Positions 9,244 through 18,284 of a stretch of 64,000 nt of DNA are shown here, in pieces. The stretch is from Bacillus sp. sid0103. Its GTDB lineage: Bacteria > Bacillota > Bacilli > Bacillales_B > DSM-18226. The translations under genes and the position numbers were made by a program. The stretch spans positions 6,242 to 70,241 of the forward strand of contig NZ_JAHUWN010000031.1 in assembly GCF_019219025.1 (NCBI RefSeq), written 5' to 3'. Each line of letters opens with the position of its first letter. Position 1 is the stretch's first letter. The notes under the pieces were generated by a model. The model was not told the DNA's origin, searched no databases, and worked only from the letters and a program-made list of their open reading frames with translations.

Positions 9244-10602
9244 ATGATTAAAGATATGAGTCAAGATGAATTAAGTTTATATATCATTAAAACATTAAAG
9301 GAAAATAGAAAAACGGAATTTGATAGTATTCTCGATGAACTCCAGCCCTATGATATTGCCAAGATCTATGAGGATCTCCCGGAAAAGCATAAAGGACGGT
9401 TTCTACTGTTTTTAAAATTTGACGTTCTTGCAGACTTGATGGAAGAACTCGATAAGGAGGATCAACTTGGCTTATTAAATATTTTAGGAATTGAAAAGTC
9501 TAGTATAGTTCTTAATTTAATGGATAATGATGATCTGGCGTTATTGCTGCATGAAGTATCGCCAGAGAAAAAAGATTCCCTTCTTTCTGGAATGAAGGCA
9601 GAGGAATCGATTGCCGTCCAAGATATTATGAAATATCCGCCGGAAACAGCCGGAAGAATCATGACGAATCGCTTTGTTTGGATTCGCAGCTATTTTACGG
9701 TTAGAGAAGCCGTAGATAAGTTTAAGGTGTTCGCTGAATTTGCCGAATCTATTAACTATCTATATGTTATTGATGAAGACCGGAAGCTAGTCGGGGTGGT
9801 TTCTTATCGTGATTTACTATTAGCAGAGCCAGATGAAAAAATAAGTACAATTATGTATGAACGGATCATTTACGTTACGGTATCAACAGACCAAGAGGTT
9901 GTCGCGCAAATCGTCGGGCGTTATGATTTTATAGCCATACCGGTAGTTGATGAGGACAATATTCTTGTCGGAATTGTCACCGTCGATGACATCATTGACA
10001 TCGTAATTAAGGAAGCCAATGAAGATATTGAAAAATTATCGGCGACAGGGAAATCGATCGATTTTGAAACAAAAACTTTAGTTGCAGCAGCAAGAAGGCT
10101 CCCCTGGCTGATCTTACTATTATTTATCGGTGTGGTTTCAGGAAGAATAATCAGCAGTTTTGAAGATACCCTGCAACAGGTCGTAGCGCTTGCCTTTTTT
10201 ATGCCGATGATTGCCGGAATGACCGGGAATACAGGAACCCAATCGCTGGCAGTCGTAGTAAGAGGGCTGATTTCGTACGATATTGATAAAGGTGTGATTG
10301 CGCGTTTAATCGCAAGGGAACTTGGCGTTGGGATTACTATCGGCATTACCTGCTCTATTCTTATTGCAGTGATTGCATATATCTGGCAGGGAAGTCTCAT
10401 TTTAGGTGCTGTTGTCGGCAGTTCCCTATTTTTCACCCTTATCATCGGGACCCTTGCAGGGACGGTTATTCCTCTTATTTTATTTCGCTTAAAAATTGAT
10501 CCTGCGGTTGCCTCAGGACCCTTGATCACAACCTTGAATGATATTTTTTCACTGCTTACCTACTTTGGGATTGCCACCATGTTTTTAAAATATCTCATGT
10601 AG
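9244..10602 (+). CDS. mgtE: Magnesium transporter MgtE
   Basis: Mg2+-gated Mg2+ channel of the cytoplasmic membrane. It has the canonical order: N-terminal helical superhelix domain (1-130), two CBS domains (about 135-255, with YLYVIDEDRKLVGVVSYRDLL and DFIAIPVVDEDNILVGIVTVDDI), a plug helix, and five membrane helices containing MPMIAGMTGNTGTQSLAVVVRG, the pore signature. At 452 residues it is full length. AAGGAG is 14 nt from the ATG, unusually far, and no better in-frame start exists. No M-box Mg riboswitch is evident in the 230 nt upstream. Confidence 0.96.
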   Translation: MIKDMSQDELSLYIIKTLKENRKTEFDSILDELQPYDIAKIYEDLPEKHKGRFLLFLKFDVLADLMEELDKEDQLGLLNILGIEKSSIVLNLMDNDDLALLLHEVSPEKKDSLLSGMKAEESIAVQDIMKYPPETAGRIMTNRFVWIRSYFTVREAVDKFKVFAEFAESINYLYVIDEDRKLVGVVSYRDLLLAEPDEKISTIMYERIIYVTVSTDQEVVAQIVGRYDFIAIPVVDEDNILVGIVTVDDIIDIVIKEANEDIEKLSATGKSIDFETKTLVAAARRLPWLILLLFIGVVSGRIISSFEDTLQQVVALAFFMPMIAGMTGNTGTQSLAVVVRGLISYDIDKGVIARLIARELGVGITIGITCSILIAVIAYIWQGSLILGAVVGSSLFFTLIIGTLAGTVIPLILFRLKIDPAVASGPLITTLNDIFSLLTYFGIATMFLKYLM

Positions 10603-10745
10603 AAAAAAAGCAGCTCCATTCTGTTGCATTTTTAATTTTTCCGGAATGTCTCAAAGAAAAGGACCATAATTATTTCTTAAATAGACAAACTGGTTTAAAC
10701 TAAAGTAAGGAGAGAAATAATCATTTACTTAAGCGAAGGTGAATT

Positions 10746-11339
10746 ATGTCAGACTTTATCCAATCGATTTTAGAGTTCTTATCACAATTGGGGTATTTCG
10801 GGATTGCGTTAGGATTAATGATCGAGATTATCCCAAGTGAAATTGTCTTAGGTTATGGCGGCTATATGATATCGCAAGGTCATCTCAATTTTTTTGGGGC
10901 TGTAATTGCAGGGACTGTTGGCGGGACAATCGCTCAATTGTTCTTATATTGGGCCGGTTATTTTGGGGGCAGACCTTTTTTGGAGAAATACGGAAAATAT
11001 GTCTTGATTAAAAAGAATCATATTGATATAGCTGAACAATGGTTTGAAAAATATGGTGCTGGGGTTATTTTTTCCGCTCGGTTCATTCCCGTTGTTAGGC
11101 ATGCGATTTCCATTCCAGCTGGTATTGCCAAAATGTCAGCAGCCAAATTTACGCTTTACACCGTGGCGGCTGTTATCCCATGGACAATTCTGTTCCTTTA
11201 CTTAGGAAAAGTCTTAGGCAGTAACTGGGCACATATTAAAGAGTATGCACAACCCTACGTAATGCCTGCCATAATCGGTGCTATTGTTCTAGGGGCAATC
11301 TATTTTTTAATCAAAAAGACAAAGAAAACCACCGATTAA
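10746..11339 (+). CDS. DedA family membrane protein
   Basis: A 197-residue DedA/VTT (SNARE-associated) family protein, a group that includes undecaprenyl-phosphate and phosphatidylethanolamine flippases. The family glutamate is in GLMIEIIPSEIVLGYGG, and the re-entrant-loop arginines are in FSARFIPVVRHAISIPAG. Five or so hydrophobic segments are visible, with a Lys-rich C-terminus. A GAAGGTG site lies 6 nt before the ATG. The stop codon lies in the loop of a bidirectional terminator shared with the convergent gene. Which lipid it moves cannot be told. Confidence 0.9.
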   Translation: MSDFIQSILEFLSQLGYFGIALGLMIEIIPSEIVLGYGGYMISQGHLNFFGAVIAGTVGGTIAQLFLYWAGYFGGRPFLEKYGKYVLIKKNHIDIAEQWFEKYGAGVIFSARFIPVVRHAISIPAGIAKMSAAKFTLYTVAAVIPWTILFLYLGKVLGSNWAHIKEYAQPYVMPAIIGAIVLGAIYFLIKKTKKTTD

Positions 11340-11355
11340 TTTCGGTGGTTTTCTT
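11322..11355. terminator. Bidirectional terminator with both stop codons in its loop
   Basis: AAGAAAACCACCGA and its exact complement form a 14-bp stem around the loop TTAATT. A- and T-rich stem ends make it work on both strands. The TTAA at 11336-11339 supplies the TAA stop codons of both convergent genes, which therefore overlap by 4 bp. Confidence 0.92.
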
Positions 11356-11665
11356 GTGTTGAAAATTTTCTTTGCGCCCATGTGTCGAGCTTTTTCACAT
11401 GTTTTTTCCCAATCGTTAAACCATATAAAATCAGTAAAACAATAATTAATGTAAACGAGTCGACTTTCTTTGTCGCGATAAAGTTAACAATGCCCATCAA
11501 TACCTGAGGAATAACCCCTGTTAACAATAAGAGAACCGTGGCTATTTTAAACCAGAAGCTCGATTTCATTCCATATCTGGCATACAGCAAAAAGAATGTG
11601 GACGACCAGGCTAATACTTCTAAACTCACTAAGATGGCCCACTTATTTTCAACCAAAAAATCCAA
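11336..11665 (-). CDS. Small membrane protein of unknown function
   Basis: About 109 residues with three to four hydrophobic segments (WAILVSLEVLAWSSTFFLLY, IATVLLLLTGVIPQVLMGIV, LIIVLLILYGLTIG) and a basic C-terminal tail. An open frame extends to a GTG at 11677, but AAAGGTGG is better spaced (8 nt) for the TTG at 11665. It begins just after the stop of the KimA-like gene and is likely co-transcribed with it. I do not recognise the family; a link to potassium transport is only suggested by position. Confidence 0.7.
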   Translation of the reverse strand: MDFLVENKWAILVSLEVLAWSSTFFLLYARYGMKSSFWFKIATVLLLLTGVIPQVLMGIVNFIATKKVDSFTLIIVLLILYGLTIGKKHVKKLDTWAQRKFSTQENHRN

Positions 11666-11680
11666 TGTCCGTCCCACCTT

Positions 11681-13516
11681 TTACTTTTTAAAATGAAATG
11701 GCAGTGTTGACACAATAACCTTCTTTTTAAAAATAAGATAGGTACGAATTAATAAACTCGATTGGTTGTGCAAGATATTATGCCAGCTTTTCTTGGTAAT
11801 AAATTGAGGAATCAATACTGTAACCCGATAATTGTTTTCGCTTGCTTTGTGCTCAACCGTATCAATAAATTTCGATAAAGGAATTAGAACACTTCGATAA
11901 TGTGATTGTAAGGTAACGAGTCTCACATCCGGCTGCCATTGCTGCCATTTTTCCTCGAACCGTTTTTCATCCTCACGATCAAACGACACATAAACGGCAA
12001 AGATTTGATCCGTTAATGATTTTGCATAATTAATCGAATTCTCAACAACCTTCGTAATCCCTGCAACCGGTACAATAATCACATTCCCCTCAATTGGAAG
12101 GGCAGGATTGTCTGGATGAATCCTTAATTGCTCACCTACTGCTTCATAATGATAATTAATTCGTTTGAAGGCAAACACGATTAACGGTAAAAAGATGAAC
12201 ACAAACCATACTTGGCTAAATTTTGTTAAGAAGAAAATGATTAATACGGCTAAGGTGATAAGTGCACCGACTAAATTGGCACTTAGTTTTGCGACCCAAC
12301 CAGCCGGTTTTTCCCGTAACCACTTGATAATCATCCCTGATTGTGACAAGGTGAACGGAATAAAAACACCAACCGCATAAAGCGGAATTAAGTACTCCGT
12401 TTTCCCTCGGGAAACAATGATTAATATAATCGAAGCAACTCCTAAGGAAACAATCCCATTGGAATAACCCAGTCTGTCTCCCCTAATCGTAAACATCCTT
12501 GGCATATACTTATCCTTGGCAAGCGCGTAGGCCAATAAAGGAAATGCGGAATATCCAGTATTAGCAGCCAACACTAAGATGAGGGCTGTCGTTCCTTGGA
12601 CAAAAAAGTAAAGATAATTGCGTCCAAAGGTTTCTTTGGCAATTTGAGAGACAACCGTTTCGTCATGCTTAGGCGAAATCCCGTAATAATAGGCTAGGAA
12701 AGTAATTCCCGTAAATAATAAGGCTAGCAGCGTTCCCATTAAAATTAATGTCTTGGCAGCATTTTTAGGTGCTGGATCTTTAAAGCTTGGAATCGCATTC
12801 GAAATCGCTTCAACCCCGGTTAACGCCGAGCATCCCGACGCAAAAGCGCGAAGCAGTAAGAAAAGCGTAATCCCTTGAACCGGCGTCCCAATTGCTGCAT
12901 GCTGGACGATTGGGGAAACATTACCGGTCATAATTTTAAAGAGGCCGACACCAATGAGGATGAACAGAGCTATTACAAACAAATAAACCGGATAGGCTAG
13001 GATAGACGCTGATTCCGTTAACCCGCGCAGATTAAGAATGGTGATAAAGATAACTAGGACACAGGCAATCCCAACGGTATGCGCGTGCAGTGTTGGAAAA
13101 GCTGATGTAATTGCATCAGTACCAGCGGTAACACTTACCGCCACAGTCAATATGTAATCCACTAATAGAGAGCCTCCGGCAATTAATCCCGCTTTCTCGC
13201 CGATGTTTTCTTTTGAAACAATATAGGCCCCACCGCCATGTGGGTAGGAATAGATAATTTGTCGGTAGGATAAGATGAGAGCGGCTAATAGAAATAATAC
13301 TCCCACTGCAATCGGAACAGAGTACCAGTAGGCAATGACACTAACTGTGGCTAACACAATTAGAATCTGTTCCGTCCCATATGCCACAGATGATAAGGCA
13401 TCGGAAGATAGAATCGCTAAAGCCTTTAGGATATTTAATTTTTGTTCGCCTAGTGCCGTTGATTTTAACGGCCGGCCGATTAAGAATCTCTTAAAAGAAG
13501 AGAGCACTTGTTTCAC
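11681..13516 (-). CDS. APC-superfamily permease, KimA-like potassium/proton symporter
   Basis: A 611-residue protein with about twelve N-terminal membrane helices and a cytosolic C-terminal domain of about 150 residues. KALAILSSDALSSVAYGTEQ, YPHGGGAYIVSKENIG and LLVDYILTVAVSVTAG match the APC branch that includes B. subtilis KimA (YdaO), a high-affinity K+ importer inhibited by c-di-AMP. The C-terminal domain (NVIIVPVAGITKVVENSINYA, USP-like) also fits. The 220 nt upstream show no ydaO-type c-di-AMP riboswitch. K+ as substrate is inferred from family resemblance. Confidence 0.85.
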   Translation of the reverse strand: MKQVLSSFKRFLIGRPLKSTALGEQKLNILKALAILSSDALSSVAYGTEQILIVLATVSVIAYWYSVPIAVGVLFLLAALILSYRQIIYSYPHGGGAYIVSKENIGEKAGLIAGGSLLVDYILTVAVSVTAGTDAITSAFPTLHAHTVGIACVLVIFITILNLRGLTESASILAYPVYLFVIALFILIGVGLFKIMTGNVSPIVQHAAIGTPVQGITLFLLLRAFASGCSALTGVEAISNAIPSFKDPAPKNAAKTLILMGTLLALLFTGITFLAYYYGISPKHDETVVSQIAKETFGRNYLYFFVQGTTALILVLAANTGYSAFPLLAYALAKDKYMPRMFTIRGDRLGYSNGIVSLGVASIILIIVSRGKTEYLIPLYAVGVFIPFTLSQSGMIIKWLREKPAGWVAKLSANLVGALITLAVLIIFFLTKFSQVWFVFIFLPLIVFAFKRINYHYEAVGEQLRIHPDNPALPIEGNVIIVPVAGITKVVENSINYAKSLTDQIFAVYVSFDREDEKRFEEKWQQWQPDVRLVTLQSHYRSVLIPLSKFIDTVEHKASENNYRVTVLIPQFITKKSWHNILHNQSSLLIRTYLIFKKKVIVSTLPFHFKK

Positions 13517-13692
13517 CCACCAAATTTGAAGTAGAATTACCGATTGATTTTAACACAATACCCTTGGTTATATGAAGTGTTTTCTTTTTGAAACTACCAA
13601 ATTTTTCATGCAACAGGCAATTAATAGCAGCTGTACTACTTAGTCTTATCCTAAATGGCACGATTAATGAAGAAAATTATCCGCAAAAGGCC

Positions 13693-13728
13693 GAAAAAAA
13701 CTGCCTGGCATGTTTCTAGCCAAGCAGT
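13693..13728 (-). terminator. Terminator of the nucleoside transporter gene
   Basis: On the minus strand ACTGCTTGGC and GCCAGGCAGT form a 10-bp stem with one mismatch, then seven T residues. It lies 10 nt past the nupC-like stop. Confidence 0.85.
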
Positions 13729-13738
13729 CTATTTGTTT

Positions 13739-14917
13739 TTAAAGCATCAATCCAGTAATGGCCGCTGTTAATAAACTCACAAGTGAAGCGCCAAACAGCA
13801 GTTTAAGCCCAAACTTGGCCACCTGGTTCCCTTTCTTTTCGTTCAGTCCTTTGACCGCTCCGGTAATAATTCCGATCGAGGAAAAGTTGGCAAAGGAAAC
13901 AAGGAATACCGAAACGATCCCAATCGTTCTTGTTGAAAGCGAATCTGTGATTTTTGCTAAATCCATCATCGCTACAAATTCATTGGATAATAATTTTGTC
14001 GCCATAATGGTGCCGGCCTTCACCACATCCGACGCCGGCACACCGACAATAAAGGCAAACGGCGCAAACACATACCCTAGAGCCACTTGGAAGCTAATAC
14101 CGAATATCGCTGCAAACACATGATTGATTAGACTAATCAGGGCCACAAACCCAATCAGCATCGCCCCAACGATGATCGCTACTTTGAATCCATCTAAAAT
14201 ATACTCTCCAAGCATTTCAAAAAAGGTTTGTTTTTCTTCTTGAATATCAATAATATCTTCTTTCTCCGTAACCTCATAAGGATTAATGATATTCGCAATG
14301 ATAAAACCGCCAAATAGGTTTAATACAAGGGCAGTAACCACATATTTTGGCTCAATCATTGTCATGTAGGCCCCTAAGATTGAGGCTGAGACTGTAGACA
14401 TCGCAGAGGTACACAATGTATAGAGACGATGTTCAGGTAAATAGGCAAGCTGTTTTTTCACCGAAATAAATACTTCCGATTGACCAAAGACAGCTGATGC
14501 TACGGCATTATAGGACTCTAATTTACCGAGACCATTGATTTTACTTAACAGCAAACCGAGGAAGCGGATGATGATTGGAAGAACTTTAATATGCTGCGCA
14601 ATCCCAATGAGCACAGAAATGAACACAATTGGCATCAAAACGTTTAGGAAAAACGGTCCTTCCCCTTTGTTAGCGATTCCACCAAACACAAAGTTAATCC
14701 CGTCAGCACTATACTTCAAAATATACTCAAACAAGCTTGATATGCCTTTAATCAATATAAGGCCTACTTCTGTATTTAATAGTAAAAATGCTAAGACCAG
14801 CTGCAAAACAAGCATGGTGATAATGGGCTTGATTTTAATTCCCTTTTTATTAGAGCTGGCAATAAACGCTAGTAAAAAAATAACGACCAATGCTACTAGA
14901 AATAATATGTATTTCAA
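13739..14917 (-). CDS. nupC: Concentrative nucleoside transporter, NupC family
   Basis: A 392-residue CNT-family nucleoside:cation symporter. The conserved core GLGKLESYNAVASAVFGQSEVFISVKKQ (around 130-157) and the C-terminal SFANFSSIGIITGAVKGLNEKKG are CNT signatures, and NFVFGGIANKGEGPFFLNVLMP fits NupC of B. subtilis in place and length. Eight or more membrane helices are visible. Substrate (likely pyrimidine nucleosides) is inferred. It has its own terminator and appears monocistronic; the 260 nt upstream hold only the DinB gene terminator and AT-rich sequence. Confidence 0.9.
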   Translation of the reverse strand: MKYILFLVALVVIFLLAFIASSNKKGIKIKPIITMLVLQLVLAFLLLNTEVGLILIKGISSLFEYILKYSADGINFVFGGIANKGEGPFFLNVLMPIVFISVLIGIAQHIKVLPIIIRFLGLLLSKINGLGKLESYNAVASAVFGQSEVFISVKKQLAYLPEHRLYTLCTSAMSTVSASILGAYMTMIEPKYVVTALVLNLFGGFIIANIINPYEVTEKEDIIDIQEEKQTFFEMLGEYILDGFKVAIIVGAMLIGFVALISLINHVFAAIFGISFQVALGYVFAPFAFIVGVPASDVVKAGTIMATKLLSNEFVAMMDLAKITDSLSTRTIGIVSVFLVSFANFSSIGIITGAVKGLNEKKGNQVAKFGLKLLFGASLVSLLTAAITGLML

Positions 14918-15116
14918 ATTAATTCTCTCCCTTATCTAGGTGTCCATTTTGGAGTGTAAGAAGTTGAAAATAGTAATACGACAAAAATCGACATTTTTCA
15001 AACACGTTGTTGATTATAAAAGCGCTGTCATTTTGTGTCAATTCATATAGACAAAGTAATACTATTCAGTTTTCCCCTACTTTTCTAATAACTATTAAAA
15101 ATGATGGACGGTGTTC

Positions 15117-15156
15117 CAAAAAAAAAAGCACGGAGGTCTTATTTAGACTCCATGCT
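15117..15156 (-). terminator. Terminator of the DinB family gene
   Basis: On the minus strand GCATGGAG pairs with CTCCGTGC (one G-U) and is extended by TC/GA, followed by nine T residues. Confidence 0.8.
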
Positions 15157-15179
15157 TTCATGTATATATGACGCTATAA

Positions 15180-15644
15180 CTATTTTACGGTCGCTTTAAT
15201 GACACGCTTCATTGCCAGCATCTGTCCCAAATGAATACTCTCATGGAAAATCGCAAAATTTGCTAACTCACCAAAGGTCTCCTGACCAAGGAATGGCGTT
15301 TTCAGCCTCTCGGTAAAACTCTCCGCTGGTATTTCTTTTATCCGTGTCAATTGTTCTTGCAACTGCACGATTAATTCCTGCATAGGAGGAATATCTCCTT
15401 CCCAGGCAGCAGGACTCGTACCTGAGGCAAACAACTCCATGTAGCGGGCTGGCAGCTGGGTTGATTTTTTCGGAAAGCCAAACATCATTTGCTCGGCAAC
15501 AGTTAGAACATGGCCCGCATGCCAATGGATGTTATTATTAAATCCTTCAGGCTGAACGCCGGCAATCCCCTCTTCTAGATCAGCCACAAAGTTAACAAAT
15601 CTTCCCCTTGTAAGCTCAAAATGCTTGAATAATAATTCACTCAT
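15180..15644 (-). CDS. DinB family protein
   Basis: A 154-residue four-helix-bundle protein of the DinB/YfiT superfamily, usually metal-binding and often linked to thiol (bacillithiol) chemistry or DNA-damage regulons. Candidate metal ligands are in NNIHWHAGHV (His40-His45) and IFHESIHLGQM near the C-terminus. The start is placed at 15644 because GGGAGG lies 7 nt upstream; a longer frame from 15671 runs through that site. It follows argS by 64 nt on the same strand and may be co-transcribed. The enzymatic role is unknown. Confidence 0.85.
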   Translation of the reverse strand: MSELLFKHFELTRGRFVNFVADLEEGIAGVQPEGFNNNIHWHAGHVLTVAEQMMFGFPKKSTQLPARYMELFASGTSPAAWEGDIPPMQELIVQLQEQLTRIKEIPAESFTERLKTPFLGQETFGELANFAIFHESIHLGQMLAMKRVIKATVK

Positions 15645-15708
15645 CTCTCTTTGCCTCCCTTTCGATTGCATATCTATAGTTTAATGGATTGGCACCGTTC
15701 ATGGAAAC

Positions 15709-17403
15709 CTACATTTCGATAGGGGCTTCCAATCCTACTAAACGTAACCCTTCTTTTAAAACTTCTGTTACCGCATAGACGAGAGCTAATCGTGCCTGCT
15801 GTTCTGCACAGTCCTCGAGGATTTTCACCTCAGTGTAATATTTGTTGAACGCCTGTGCCAGGTCAATAATATATTTTGCCACTTGGGACGGGTCGAAGTT
15901 GAGACAGGCTCTCTTAATCGCAGGCGAGAATTCCATTAGGAGACTAGTTATCTTCCATTCTTTCTCCCATGAGTTGGTGTAGGTTGCAGCAGCTGACTCA
16001 ATCTTACCAGCAGCTTTTCGTAAAATCGAACATGCCCGCGCATACGTGTATTGAACATAGGGACCGGTTTCCCCTTCGAAGCGAAGCATCTCTTCTAATG
16101 AAAATTCAATATCATTCATTCGATTGTTCTTTAAGTCATGGAAAATAACCGCCCCAACGCCAACTTGTTTGGCTACTTCATCTTTGTTTGAAAGAGTAGG
16201 ATTCTTCTCTTCAATATTATGACGGGCCATCGCAATAGATTCATTTAAAACTTCCTCTAATAAAACAACCTTTCCTTTTCTCGTTGACATTTTCTTGCCG
16301 TCTTTTAGCATCATCCCAAAGGGAATATGGTGCATTTGGTTCGACCAATCGCAGCCCATCTTTGCTAACACTGCAATCAACTGTTTAAAATGCAGACTTT
16401 GTTCATGGCCAACCACATACAAGGATTGAACAAATTGGTATTCCTTCTGGCGATAAAGAGCGGCAGCTAAATCACGGGTCGCATAAAGGGTGGCTCCGTC
16501 AGACTTCTTAATGAGGCACGGCGGCAGTTGTTCTTCCGTTAGTTCAACCACCTGCGCCTGATCCGATTCCACAAGTAAGTGCTGTTCTTCAAGAAGTTGA
16601 ACAACTTGATCCATTTTGTCATTATAAAAGGCCTCGCCTGCATAGGAATCAAATTGAACGTTCATTAATTCATATATTCTTGAAAACTCTTTTAATGACT
16701 CATCACGAAACCATTTCCAAAGTTCTAATGCTTGCTCGTCCCCATCTTCCAACTTCTTAAACCAACTGCGTCCTTGATCTTCAAGGGCCGGATCCTTCTC
16801 CGCTTCTTCATGAAATTTTATATAAAGGGATAATAACTCCTTAATCGGGTTTTGTTTAACCTTTTCAGCATCTCCCCAAAGTTGATAGGCCGTGATCAAC
16901 TTCCCAAACTGCGTCCCCCAGTCACCAAGGTGGTTGATTTTAATCGGCTTATAGCCACATTTCTCCACAATTAGTGCAAGGGAGTTGCCGATGACCGTCG
17001 AACGCAAATGCCCCATCGAGAAAGGTTTCGCAATATTTGGGGATGACATGTCAATCGTAACTGCACCACCGTTTCCAAACGAGAGCGCACCGTAATTACC
17101 TTTTTGTGCGATGATCTCTCCCACGACATGTTCTGAAGCTGTCTTTTTGTTTAAAAAGAAATTTAGATACGCACCCACCACAGTTACTTTTTCAAATAGT
17201 GGAGAAGCAATCTGTTTACTTAATTCTTCCGCGATCACATTGGGTGATTTTCTTTTCAGCTTTGCTAACGTAAAGCAAGGGAAAGCTAAATCGCCATGTT
17301 CCAGGTGCTTAGGTTTTTCGATCATCAGTTCCAGGTCTGTCAGTGATATCTCTTCGTCAAGCAGTTCATGTAAAAGAGACGCCAGCTCTTGTTTAAAATT
17401 CAT
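15709..17403 (-). CDS. argS: Arginyl-tRNA synthetase, lactic-acid-bacterium-like type
   Basis: Charges tRNA-Arg. The 564-residue protein shows the Add-1 N-terminal domain, the class I HIGH-like motif in SSPNIAKPFSMGHLRST, NHLGDWGTQFGKL, the KMSKS-like KKMSTRKGK, and a DALR anticodon-binding C-terminus (YTYARACSILRK onward). The usual Bacillus ArgS reads [20 protein letters not shown] here (recalled), so this copy belongs to a different ArgS branch, like that of lactobacilli/enterococci and the ArgS2 of some bacilli. A second, canonical argS elsewhere in the genome is likely. Expression is controlled by the upstream T-box leader. AGGAGG is 8 nt before the ATG. Confidence 0.93.
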   Translation of the reverse strand: MNFKQELASLLHELLDEEISLTDLELMIEKPKHLEHGDLAFPCFTLAKLKRKSPNVIAEELSKQIASPLFEKVTVVGAYLNFFLNKKTASEHVVGEIIAQKGNYGALSFGNGGAVTIDMSSPNIAKPFSMGHLRSTVIGNSLALIVEKCGYKPIKINHLGDWGTQFGKLITAYQLWGDAEKVKQNPIKELLSLYIKFHEEAEKDPALEDQGRSWFKKLEDGDEQALELWKWFRDESLKEFSRIYELMNVQFDSYAGEAFYNDKMDQVVQLLEEQHLLVESDQAQVVELTEEQLPPCLIKKSDGATLYATRDLAAALYRQKEYQFVQSLYVVGHEQSLHFKQLIAVLAKMGCDWSNQMHHIPFGMMLKDGKKMSTRKGKVVLLEEVLNESIAMARHNIEEKNPTLSNKDEVAKQVGVGAVIFHDLKNNRMNDIEFSLEEMLRFEGETGPYVQYTYARACSILRKAAGKIESAAATYTNSWEKEWKITSLLMEFSPAIKRACLNFDPSQVAKYIIDLAQAFNKYYTEVKILEDCAEQQARLALVYAVTEVLKEGLRLVGLEAPIEM

Positions 17404-17433
17404 CTTCTTCGACCTCCTATTTTTTTAAAACGC

Positions 17434-17672
17434 AAAAAACTCCCGTCTCTACTAAAAGAGACGAGAGTTTATAATCCCGCGGTACCACTCTAATTGTTCA
17501 AATAATGAACCAGCTTTCCTTTGTAACGGAGAACCCCTCCGGCATACCCTACTGTTTGTTTCAGGCACGCATCTCAAAAGTGCGCTTCATTATCTAGTCT
17601 GTTTCAGGCTCTCACCACCCCTGAATCGCTGCACCATCTTAGATAGCTACTCTCTTTATCATTGATTTTTTC
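17434..17672 (-). promoter_or_regulatory. T-box leader (tRNA-Arg responsive) of argS
   Basis: On the minus strand the leader contains AAGAGAGTAG (start of stem I), GGGGTGGTGAGAGCC (distal stem I features), the T-box AGAGTGGTACCGCGGG at 17491-17476, and then a terminator hairpin of CTCTCGTCTC type with a GGGAGTTTTTT end at 17470-17434. In the region of the specifier loop, ATGAAGCGCACTTTTGAG offers CGC at 17584-17582, an arginine codon. Uncharged tRNA-Arg would bind, stabilise the antiterminator and allow argS transcription. The exact codon assignment needs folding. Confidence 0.92.
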
Positions 17673-17775
17673 CGAATTTATTACTTGTTATTATACTGGA
17701 TTAAAATGGTTTTTTCCAGTGACTGCTGATTATTTTTTACAATCAGGTAATCCTACTACTAAAGGAGGGATTTTA

Positions 17776-18033
17776 ATGGCGAGAAGAAGAAATAAAATCC
17801 TTGTCCCAGAGGCGCGAAATGGCTTGGATGCGTTGAAGGCAAAAGTAGCAAATACCGGGAACCCAGAAGATGCGAAATTTGAAGCAGCCGAAGAAGTCGG
17901 GGTTCCATTGAAAAAAGGGTATAATGGCCAACTCACCTCAGAGCAGGCAGGGAAAGTAGGCGGCCGACTCGGAGGCAGCATGGTCCGGGAACTAGTGAAA
18001 ATGGCACAAGAAAACCTAGCGAAGAAAAAGTAA
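17776..18033 (+). CDS. Alpha/beta-type small acid-soluble spore protein
   Basis: An 85-residue DNA-coating protein of the spore core. LVPEARNGLDALKAKVA, KFEAAEEVGVPLK (the region of the germination-protease site), NGQLTSEQAGKVGGRLGG and MVRELVKMAQENL follow the SASP pattern. The start is the ATG at 17776, preceded by AAAGGAGGG; an in-frame extension from 17662 has no ribosome site and reads through the T-box region. It marks the organism as an endospore former. I could not find a convincing SigG promoter. Confidence 0.92.
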   Translation: MARRRNKILVPEARNGLDALKAKVANTGNPEDAKFEAAEEVGVPLKKGYNGQLTSEQAGKVGGRLGGSMVRELVKMAQENLAKKK

Positions 18034-18111
18034 AGACTGGGGCCTAATTTTTTTAGGTCTCCTTATTATTTTTGGCTGGTTAAAGGTTATTGTTGATATT
18101 TTAGCAATATT

Positions 18112-18178
18112 GATTGGACGCGGATACAGCGAGACTCCTGCGGGATAAGCCTGTCATGGGCGAGCACACTCAAAGGAG
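18112..18178. repeat. Dispersed GACTCCTGCGG repeat copy (family 2)
   Basis: GATTGGACGCGGATACAGCG then AGACTCCTGCGGGATAAGC lies in the 250-nt gap after the SASP gene. The core GACTCCTGCGG with a GATTGGA-type edge recurs in inverse orientation at 48222-48310. Repeats of this type are widespread between genes in Bacillaceae (recalled). Confidence 0.5.
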
Positions 18179-18284
18179 TAAATTTTAAAAAAAATCAACC
18201 TTTTTGATTAACAAAGTATATTTTTTAAAAAAAGTTTGACAATTTTGTGACAATTGATAGAATATTCTTACAGGGGAGTTGATG

